From: Atopobiaceae bacterium
GTDB taxonomy: Bacteria > Actinomycetota > Coriobacteriia > Coriobacteriales > Atopobiaceae
DNA: 64,000 nucleotides
Assembly: GCA_902834555.1 (NCBI GenBank)
Contig: CADFJN010000013.1
Span: forward strand, 21,921 to 85,920
Reading direction: 5' to 3'
Positions 16,916 to 23,332 of the stretch are shown piece after piece; the stretch's first letter is position 1; every line of letters starts with the position of its first letter. The notes under the pieces were generated by a model that was not told the DNA's origin, searched no databases, and saw only the letters and a program-made list of their open reading frames with translations. A program made the position numbers and the translations under genes.

Positions 16916-17944
16916 ATGGAAGAGCAGAACAACAAGAACGAGCAGCTCACCAATGCCCAGCTCGAACTCCAGGCCGACGCTGCCGGCCCCAGCGAGGTCA
17001 AGCGCATAAGCTACGCGAGCCTCATCGCGCGCAGGTTCTTCAGGCAGAGGAGCGCCGTGGTTGGCCTCACCATCCTGGGCATCCTGGTGCTTCTCGCCAT
17101 CTTTGGGCCCCTCATCTGCAAGTACGACTACACCGACCCAGACTTTACGGCTATCAACGTGGCCCCCAACGCGCGTCACTGGTTTGGCACCGATGGTGGC
17201 GGCTTTGACCTCTTTGCCTGCGTGGTGCACGGCCTTGGCCGCTCCCTTGTGATTGGCCTCACCTACGCCATCCTCACCACTGCCATCTCGGCCATCGTGG
17301 GCACTGCCATCGCCTATGCGCGCGGATGGGGCGAGAAGATTGGCATGTGGCTTCTCGACATGCTGCTTGTCATCCCGAGCTTCCTTCTCGTTGCCATGAT
17401 CGTGCGCGCCGCCTCCGGCACGCAGGGCTGGCTCATGCTCATCCTCGGCCTCACTGCCTTTGGATGGATTGGCTATGCGCGAACGCTGCGCACCATGGCG
17501 CTCTCGCTGCGCGAGCGCGACTACGTGCGGGCGGCCAAGTACATGGGCGTTCCCTCGATCAAGATCATCATTCGGCACCTGATTCCCAACCTGGGCTCGA
17601 TCCTGGTCATCGACACGGTCCTTGGTGTCATCAGCGGCATCAACTCCGAGACGGCCTACAGCTTCCTGGGCCTGGGCATCAAGGCGCCCGACACCTCGCT
17701 GGGCTACATCCTCTCGCAGGGCTCCTCGGCCATGCTCTCCGCCCCGTGGATTGTCCTCATCCCCTCGGTTGTCCTCATCATCCTGTGCGTGAGCATGCAG
17801 CTCATCGGTGACGGACTGAGGGACGCCTTCGACCCCTACTCCCGCGCTGCGGGCGAGGTGGCCGACGAGGAGTCCAAGAAGGATGAGGCCGAGAAGACCG
17901 CCGCTGCTGCCGCCGGCACCGCTGCCGGGTCACACCACGAGTAG
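16916..17944 (+). CDS. Peptide ABC transporter permease, DppC/OppC type, second system
   Basis: A 342-residue permease with a hydrophilic N-terminal tail, the OppC_N segment (RRFFRQRSAVVGLTIL), the HWFGTDGGGFDLFACVVHG variant of the family's GTDxxGRD motif, and an EAA loop (KYMGVPSIKIIIRHLIPN). ATG 16916 has AGGAG 6 bases upstream; ATG 16910 touches that site and is less likely. The C-terminal tail is Ala- and acid-rich and ends HHE. The gap to the fused ATPase is 14 bp. Confidence 0.93.
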   Translation: MEEQNNKNEQLTNAQLELQADAAGPSEVKRISYASLIARRFFRQRSAVVGLTILGILVLLAIFGPLICKYDYTDPDFTAINVAPNARHWFGTDGGGFDLFACVVHGLGRSLVIGLTYAILTTAISAIVGTAIAYARGWGEKIGMWLLDMLLVIPSFLLVAMIVRAASGTQGWLMLILGLTAFGWIGYARTLRTMALSLRERDYVRAAKYMGVPSIKIIIRHLIPNLGSILVIDTVLGVISGINSETAYSFLGLGIKAPDTSLGYILSQGSSAMLSAPWIVLIPSVVLIILCVSMQLIGDGLRDAFDPYSRAAGEVADEESKKDEAEKTAAAAAGTAAGSHHE

Positions 17945-17958
17945 ACGGAGACGTACGC

Positions 17959-19983
17959 ATGTCTGACACCACCAGCACCACATCCATGGACGACACGCTT
18001 CGCTACGAGCTGCTCGAGGCCAATGGTCCCAAGGGCGCGCCAACCGGCGACCCTGTCATGAGCGTTCGCAACCTGCGCGTCTCCTTCAACACCGAGGCCG
18101 GCGTGGTCCACGCCGTGCGTGACGTGAACTTTGACCTCTGGGGTGGTCGTACCCTGGGCATCGTGGGAGAGTCCGGATCGGGCAAGTCGGTCACGGCGCT
18201 CTCTCTCATCGGGCTTCTCGATGACAACGCGCACGTCTCGGGCTCGGTCAAGCTCAAAGGCGAGGAGCTTATCGGCAAGAGCGACGAGGAGATGTCCAAG
18301 ATCCGCGGCGCGCGCATCTCGATGATCTTCCAGGACCCGCTCTCTGCTCTCACGCCCATGTTCTCCATTGGCGACCAGCTTGCCGAGGCGCTGCTCATCC
18401 ACAATCCCGGCATGCCCAAGGACGAGGTGCGCAAGCGCTGCATCGAGCTGCTCACCCTGGTTGGCATCACCGACCCCGAGAACCGTCTGGACGCGTACCC
18501 CCACGAGTTCTCTGGCGGCATGCGCCAGCGCGTTGTCATCGCCATCGCCATTGCGAACAACCCTGACATCATCATTGCCGACGAGCCCACCACGGCCCTC
18601 GACGTTACCATCCAGGCCCAGATTCTGGACATCTTGAAGATTGCGCAGAAGGAGACCGGTGCCGCCGTCGTGCTTATCACGCACGACCTGGGCGTTGTCG
18701 CCGGTACGGCAGACGACGTGATGGTCATGTACGCCGGCCGTGCGGTGGAGCGTGCGAGCATCGACACGCTGTTTGAGCGTCCCTCTCAGCCCTATACCAT
18801 GGGCCTTCTCGGCGCCGTGCCCAAGCCCCACATGGCGGCCGAGCACCGCCTGGTCCCCATCAAGGGCAACCCGCCCTCGCTTGCGGCCATTCCCGCGGGC
18901 TGCCCCTTCTCGCCGCGCTGTCCCATGGCAACCGACGAGTGCCGCGTGACCGAGCCTGACCTCCTGCCCATCGAGGCGGGGGAGGGCCACCTGGTCTCGT
19001 GCCACCACATGGACCAGATTCGCGACAAGCACCTCACCTACGCCGACGTCTATCCGGCGCTTGAGCCGCTGCTGCCCAAGTGGGCCGACGTCCCGCGTGA
19101 CCAGCGCCCCGTGGTGCTCGAGGTCAAGGACCTGGTGAAGACCTTCCCCATTCAGGGCAAGGGCCTCATTCGCAGGAACAAGGGAACCATGACCGCGGTC
19201 GATCACGCATCGTTTACCATCCACGAGGGCGAGACGCTGGCGCTTGTCGGCGAGTCTGGCTCGGGCAAGTCCACCACGCTCATGCAGATCATGGACCTCG
19301 TGGTGCCCGAGGAGGGAACGATCACCGTCCTGGGCAAGAAGACCTCCGAGCTGAAGAGCGCCCGCGACCGCCGCGAGCTGCGCCGCAACCTCCAGATCAT
19401 CTTCCAGGACCCCATGAGCTCGCTCGACCCGCGCATGCCCATCTACGACGTGCTGGCCGAGCCCCTCGAGGCCCAGGGCTGGGACAAGGCCAAGATCAAC
19501 AAGCGCATCGGCGAGCTCATGTACCTCGTGGGCATCAACCCGGACTACGTGGACCGCTTCCCGTCGCAGTTCTCCGGCGGCCAGCGCCAGCGCATTGCCA
19601 TCGCCCGCGCCCTGGCCACAAGCCCCAAGCTGCTTCTCCTCGACGAGCCCATCGCGTCGCTTGACGTGTCCATCCAGGCGGGCATCATCAACCTTCTCGA
19701 GGACCTGCAGGTACAGCTCAAGATTTCCTACCTCTTTGTTGCGCACGACCTTGCCGTGATTCGCCACATCTCCGATACCGTGGCCGTCATGCACCTGGGC
19801 AAGATCGTGGAGTACGGCGAAACTGAGGAGGTCTTCACCAACCCCCAGGACCCCTACACAAAGGCGCTTCTCTCTGCCATCCCCATCCCCGACCCCAAGG
19901 TCGAGCGCACGCGCGAGCGTCTTGTCTACAGTGACGGCAAGCTCATCCCCGCCTCGAGTCTGCTGCCCACCTCGCTTACGTAG
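17959..19983 (+). CDS. Fused double peptide ABC transporter ATPase (DppD-DppF)
   Basis: A 674-residue protein with two complete ATPase halves. Walker A GESGSGKS occurs near residues 71 and 430. Each half has a Q-loop (IFQDPLSALTPM; IFQDPMSSLDPR), a signature (FSGGMRQR; FSGGQRQR) and a Walker B (IIADEPTTALD; LLLDEPIASLD). The DppD-type Cys segment GCPFSPRCPMATDEC sits between the halves, but no Cys-rich tail follows the second half. It replaces the two separate ATPase genes of the first importer. Start ATG with GGAG 8 bases upstream. Confidence 0.95.
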   Translation: MSDTTSTTSMDDTLRYELLEANGPKGAPTGDPVMSVRNLRVSFNTEAGVVHAVRDVNFDLWGGRTLGIVGESGSGKSVTALSLIGLLDDNAHVSGSVKLKGEELIGKSDEEMSKIRGARISMIFQDPLSALTPMFSIGDQLAEALLIHNPGMPKDEVRKRCIELLTLVGITDPENRLDAYPHEFSGGMRQRVVIAIAIANNPDIIIADEPTTALDVTIQAQILDILKIAQKETGAAVVLITHDLGVVAGTADDVMVMYAGRAVERASIDTLFERPSQPYTMGLLGAVPKPHMAAEHRLVPIKGNPPSLAAIPAGCPFSPRCPMATDECRVTEPDLLPIEAGEGHLVSCHHMDQIRDKHLTYADVYPALEPLLPKWADVPRDQRPVVLEVKDLVKTFPIQGKGLIRRNKGTMTAVDHASFTIHEGETLALVGESGSGKSTTLMQIMDLVVPEEGTITVLGKKTSELKSARDRRELRRNLQIIFQDPMSSLDPRMPIYDVLAEPLEAQGWDKAKINKRIGELMYLVGINPDYVDRFPSQFSGGQRQRIAIARALATSPKLLLLDEPIASLDVSIQAGIINLLEDLQVQLKISYLFVAHDLAVIRHISDTVAVMHLGKIVEYGETEEVFTNPQDPYTKALLSAIPIPDPKVERTRERLVYSDGKLIPASSLLPTSLT

Positions 19984-20028
19984 CGAGAGGGGAGAGGAGC
20001 CGGCCGTCTCAGGCTGGAACGTGACCTT

Positions 20029-20057
20029 GCGGGCCCGGACCTCCGGGCCCGCTTCTC
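20029..20057 (+). terminator. Hairpin after the fused ATPase gene
   Basis: GCGGGCCCGG, loop ACCT, then CCGGGCCCGC form a perfect 10-bp stem followed by TTCTCT. It separates the ATPase gene from the binding-protein gene. Confidence 0.75.
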
Positions 20058-20150
20058 TGCGGCAACCGTACAATTTGTGTCCAAATCATTACGTATCGAT
20101 TTCTAAACACAATTCAATAACGATGTGATTTCATTACCTAATGCTAGTCT

Positions 20151-20186
20151 GATACCATCTTTAACGGTTCATTACGAACCGGTATC
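20151..20186 (+). promoter_or_regulatory. Nested inverted repeat before the binding protein
   Basis: GATACC/GGTATC arms enclose GGTTC/GAACC around ATTAC. It covers TTAACGGTTCATTAC (20161-20175), similar to 9476-9490 upstream of the other binding-protein gene. It could be a repressor or activator site or an mRNA hairpin; the upstream 100 bp are AT-rich and likely hold the promoter. Confidence 0.4.
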
Positions 20187-20208
20187 ATCCGAGAGAACGG
20201 GAGAGAAC

Positions 20209-22014
20209 ATGTCTGTTTCCAACCTTTCGCGTCGTGCCTTCCTGGGCATGAGCGGCAGCGCCGTCGCGCTGGCTGGTCTTGGCCTCGCCGCCTGCGGGTC
20301 TGACTCCGCCTCCAGTGACAACGCCAACGCCACCGGCACCGCTAACAGCACCGACGTCACCGGCGTCGAGCCCCAGAACGGCTCGCCCGCGACCACGCCG
20401 CTTGACCAGCTGCCGCTCCCCGAGAAGGGCAAGGTCTACAACAACCCGCTCGATCGCGACCAGATCCAGGACGGCGGCACCCTCACCCTTCCTGCCGGCG
20501 AGATTGGCCCCAACTGGAACTACCTCTCCATCGAGGGCAACACCGCCGAGATGCACAACATGTGGGACTGGTACATGCCCACCAACCTCTTCGTCTCCGA
20601 TGCCACCGCCTCGAAGTTCGAGCCCAATCCCAACTTCGTGACCAAGGCCGAGACCAAGGACGAGGGCGGCAAGCAGATCCTGACCCTCGACCTTAACCCC
20701 GACGCCAAGTTCAACGACGGCACCCCCATTGACTATCGTGCCTTCCAGGCCGTGTGGACCGTCATGAACGGCACCAACCCCGACTACACCCCTGCGGCCA
20801 CCGACGGCTACGACCGCATCGAGTCCGTCGAGAAGGGCGACTCTGACAAGCAGGTCGTGATCACCACCTCCAACCCGGTCTATCCTGCCGAGGCCCTCTT
20901 CAACCTGGTCATCCACCCCGACGCCGCTGATCCCGACATCTTCAACAGCGGCTGGAACAACAACCCCCACGCCGATGACTGGGGCTATGGTCCCTACACC
21001 GTGGACTCCTTCGACACCACGCAGGTCACCTTCGTCCCCAACCCCAACTGGTGGGGCGACGCACCCAAGCTCGAGTCCGTTACCTACAAGCAGATGGACT
21101 CTCAGGCGCTCTTCAACGCCTTCAAGAACGGTGAGATCGACGCCACCGGCGTCGCCCAGAGCGGCTCGCAGGAGATGCTCTCCAACTTCTCCAGCATGGA
21201 CAACGCCGAGATCCGTCGCGCGAACAGCCTCTCCATCGCCAATATCGAGATCAACTCCACGCGTGGCGTGCTCACCGACGAGAACGTGCGCAAGGCCTTC
21301 GTGCAGTGCCTCGACATCCCCACGCTGCGCTCCGTGGTGTTCCAGGGCGTGAACTGGGAGGAGGACGTCCCCGGCTCGCTGCTGACCCCCGTCTGGGCAG
21401 ATGGCTACGAGAACAACATGCCGGATGACGTCACCAGCCTCACCACTGCCGACGAGCGCACCGCCGCGGCCAAGAAGACCCTCGAGGACGCCGGCTACGC
21501 GCTCGACGACGACGGCTACTACGCCAAGGACGGCACCGAGGTCGCCTTCTCCTTCACCACGTTCGGCGACTCCAACACGGTGAAGAACCGCGCTGCCGCC
21601 ATCATCAAGATGGCCAAGGACGCCGGCATCAAGATTGACCAGGACGCCAAGCCCTCCTCGGAGTTCTCCACCACGCTCACCAGCGGCTCCTGGGATATCT
21701 GCCTGTTTGGCTGGGTCTCCACGCCCACCTCGGTCTGGAACGGGCCGCAGATCTACGGTTCGGACTCCCCGTCCAACTTCACGCACCTCGGCAGCGCCGA
21801 CCTCGACGCCGAGCTGGCCAAGATCATCTCGATTGAGGACCACACCGAGCAGATGAAGGCCCTGAACGCCGCCGAGAAGAAGGCCCTTGCCTCCTACGGC
21901 TTCGTGCCTCTGTACGCCGGCCCCGACGTTGTCGTGACCAAGCAGGGCCTCGCCAACTACGGCCCCGCGCTGTACCTCACCGTGTCCAACGAGAACATCG
22001 GCTGGGCCAAGTAG
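20209..22014 (+). CDS. Peptide ABC transporter substrate-binding lipoprotein (SBP_bac_5), copy 3
   Basis: A 601-residue binding protein of the second importer. The N-terminus MSVSNLSRRAFLGMSGSAV carries a twin-arginine motif and a lipobox LAAC, so a Tat-exported lipoprotein is predicted, followed by a Ser/Asn/Thr linker. The domain differs from copies 1 and 2 (for example FNDGTPIDYRAFQAVW and GPYTVDSFD), suggesting another ligand range. GGGAGA precedes the ATG; the ORF extends to 20125 without a site. It has its own promoter region and terminator, allowing high expression. Confidence 0.94.
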   Translation: MSVSNLSRRAFLGMSGSAVALAGLGLAACGSDSASSDNANATGTANSTDVTGVEPQNGSPATTPLDQLPLPEKGKVYNNPLDRDQIQDGGTLTLPAGEIGPNWNYLSIEGNTAEMHNMWDWYMPTNLFVSDATASKFEPNPNFVTKAETKDEGGKQILTLDLNPDAKFNDGTPIDYRAFQAVWTVMNGTNPDYTPAATDGYDRIESVEKGDSDKQVVITTSNPVYPAEALFNLVIHPDAADPDIFNSGWNNNPHADDWGYGPYTVDSFDTTQVTFVPNPNWWGDAPKLESVTYKQMDSQALFNAFKNGEIDATGVAQSGSQEMLSNFSSMDNAEIRRANSLSIANIEINSTRGVLTDENVRKAFVQCLDIPTLRSVVFQGVNWEEDVPGSLLTPVWADGYENNMPDDVTSLTTADERTAAAKKTLEDAGYALDDDGYYAKDGTEVAFSFTTFGDSNTVKNRAAAIIKMAKDAGIKIDQDAKPSSEFSTTLTSGSWDICLFGWVSTPTSVWNGPQIYGSDSPSNFTHLGSADLDAELAKIISIEDHTEQMKALNAAEKKALASYGFVPLYAGPDVVVTKQGLANYGPALYLTVSNENIGWAK

Positions 22015-22020
22015 TTCGGC

Positions 22021-22098
22021 TGTCGCCGGAAGCGCGATTTCTACGACATTTGCACCATGCGGGCCCCTCCGGAGACGTTTCGTCGCCGGAGGGGCCCT
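22021..22098 (+). repeat. Dispersed CCGGA-bounded repeat, copy A
   Basis: The unit has TGTCGCCGGAAG at the left, about 40 variable bases, then CTCCGGAGAC, 5-6 bases and GTCGCCGGAGG with GCCC. The same layout occurs at 29635-29760 and, weaker, at 49762-49847. Each copy lies directly behind a gene or in a gap between genes. Confidence 0.6.
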
Positions 22099-22104
22099 TC
22101 TTTC
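22061..22104 (+). terminator. Terminator after the binding protein, within a repeat
   Basis: GGGCCCCTCCGG and CCGGAGGGGCCC form a perfect 12-bp stem, followed by TTCTTTC. The hairpin is the right half of a dispersed repeat unit that begins near 22021. Confidence 0.85.
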
Positions 22105-22204
22105 GGGACTTGCAGCGGCAGCGCCCCAAGCTGCGGATGCCGAGAGCTCCTCGGGCAGGGAAGACGGGTCTTCTCGACAATGCCGCACCTTTTCGGCATT
22201 TAGG

Positions 22205-22333
22205 ATTTTTCCGAACGGTTAGGGTTGCTTAAATGGCGAGAACGCGCGGCATTGCGGGGGGCCGCGCATTTCGAACGGTTAGACCGCCTTAAACGTTCGG
22301 ATTTTTCCTAACCGATGAAATCGCGCGGCATTG
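22205..22333. repeat. Imperfect tandem repeat upstream of tRNA-Leu
   Basis: CGAACGGTTAG with CTTAAA follows at 22211-22233 and again at 22271-22293, exactly 60 bp apart. Each is followed by CGCGCGGCATTG (22243 and 22322). A reversed CCTAACCG occurs at 22307-22314. No coding potential was found. The 22105-22422 gap otherwise holds nothing recognisable except the tRNA promoter. Confidence 0.55.
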
Positions 22334-22422
22334 GCGAGAGGGTCGGACCGTCTGACGACAGGAGTAAGTCCTTTCCCTTTCGGCACATTTTTGGTCTGGC
22401 GAGAAAAACTTGCGATTCGCGC

Positions 22423-22450
22423 TTGCCACCGCGCGAGCGTGTGTTAATAT
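22423..22450 (+). promoter_or_regulatory. Promoter of tRNA-Leu
   Basis: TTGCCA and TAATAT are 16 bp apart, 23 bp before the mature tRNA 5' end. A good match to a housekeeping promoter in the right place. Confidence 0.7.
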
Positions 22451-22472
22451 ACTCCTCGCGTTCAAGGCGCAC

Positions 22473-22563
22473 GTCGGAGTGGCGGAATTGGCAGACGCGC
22501 TAGCTTGAGGTGCTAGTGACTGACTAAAAGGTCGTGCGGGTTCAAGTCCCGCCTCCGACACCA
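22473..22563 (+). tRNA. tRNA-Leu (anticodon GAG)
   Basis: A class II tRNA of 91 nt. The acceptor GTCGGAG pairs with CTCCGAC, followed by A and an encoded CCA. The anticodon stem CTAGC/GCTAG holds the loop TTGAGGT with anticodon GAG, reading CTC and CTT. A long variable arm (TGACTGACTAAAAGGTCG) and a GGTTCAAGTCC T-arm complete it. Confidence 0.96.
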
Positions 22564-22572
22564 CGAGCGTTC

Positions 22573-22604
22573 GCGGGTCCCCGGAAACGGGGGCCCGCTT
22601 TTTT
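22573..22604 (+). terminator. Terminator after tRNA-Leu
   Basis: GCGGGTCCCC and GGGGGCCCGC form a 10-bp stem (one T-G pair) with a short loop, then TTTTTT. Confidence 0.9.
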
Positions 22605-22630
22605 GTGTCGCGACGTCCCTGGGTCTGCGA

Positions 22631-22661
22631 ATGAGACAAAGGGACAGTCCCTTTGTCTCAT
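22631..22661. repeat. 31-nt palindrome (TGAGACAAAGGGAC arms), copy 2
   Basis: ATGAGACAAAGGGAC, A, and its exact reverse complement. Identical to the copy at 1524-1554 except for the centre and the outermost bases. It stands between the tRNA-Leu terminator and the ACT-domain gene. Confidence 0.85.
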
Positions 22662-22783
22662 GCGCCATTCGTAGCGCACCCGCAACCAAGACGAAAACAG
22701 AAAGCGCGACCATGTCCCCCAAGGTTCCTTGTCGGCCGCGATGCCGGTGTGGGCGCCGCGGCACCACCGGGAAGGGGTGCGCC

Positions 22784-23227
22784 ATGGAGAGCGCAATGAT
22801 TGACCAGCTGACCGTCTGCCTGCCCAACGAGCCAGGAAAGCTTGCCAAGATGAGCCGTGCGCTGGGCGCGGACAACATCCAGATTCACGCCCTCATGGTG
22901 GCAGACACCACGGACTTTGGCATCATCCGCATCGTGTGCGACCGCCCGGAAGATGCCCTCTCGCTTCTGCGCGGTCTGGGCTACGACGCCACGCTCACGC
23001 AGGTCGTCGGCATCGAAGTCTCCGACGTTCCCGGTGGGCTAGGGGTTCTTCTCGACCATCTGGCCTCGGCTGACCTCAACGTGGAGTACGCTTACACCTG
23101 TCCCATGGGTGGGCGAACCGTCGACATCGTGAAGGTCACGGGAGAGCCGCTTGCCATCAAGCTGCGCGAGAGCGGCCTCACGATGGTCTCGGCAGAAGAG
23201 CTCTGCACGCCGCGCCAGGCCGTGTGA
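22784..23227 (+). CDS. ACT-domain protein (tandem ACT)
   Basis: A 147-residue cytosolic protein made almost wholly of two ACT repeats. The first opens IDQLTVCLPNEPGKLAKMSRAL (about residues 5-70), the second VVGIEVSDVPGGLGVLLDHL (about 72-140). ACT domains bind amino acids, so an amino-acid-sensing regulatory role is likely, but no partner gene is adjacent. GAAGGGG precedes ATG 22784. The longer reading from 22631 would start inside the palindromic repeat and is rejected. Confidence 0.88.
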   Translation: MESAMIDQLTVCLPNEPGKLAKMSRALGADNIQIHALMVADTTDFGIIRIVCDRPEDALSLLRGLGYDATLTQVVGIEVSDVPGGLGVLLDHLASADLNVEYAYTCPMGGRTVDIVKVTGEPLAIKLRESGLTMVSAEELCTPRQAV

Positions 23228-23274
23228 GAAGACCGCGCCGCCCGCAATCGGGCACGGCAGGGCACCTCTCAGCA

Positions 23275-23310
23275 ACAAAAGGGGCGAGAGATCCGCCGGC
23301 CTCCCGCCCC
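23275..23310 (-). terminator. Terminator of the GH3 gene
   Basis: On the minus strand GGGGCG and CGCCCC form the outer stem, with TTTTGTTG directly after. It lies 22 bp beyond the GH3 stop codon. Confidence 0.7.
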
Positions 23311-23332
23311 ACAGCAAATCCTGGACGCAGGG

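Noticed and set aside
17836..20073. Minus-strand ORF of 745 codons
   Set aside because: Antisense of the fused ATPase gene, with no motif of its own.
20185..22188. Minus-strand ORF of 667 codons
   Set aside because: Antisense of the third binding protein, Val/Gly/Asp-rich shadow composition.
22315..22503. Short plus-strand ORF overlapping tRNA-Leu
   Set aside because: Runs into the tRNA gene and its promoter and has no ribosome site.
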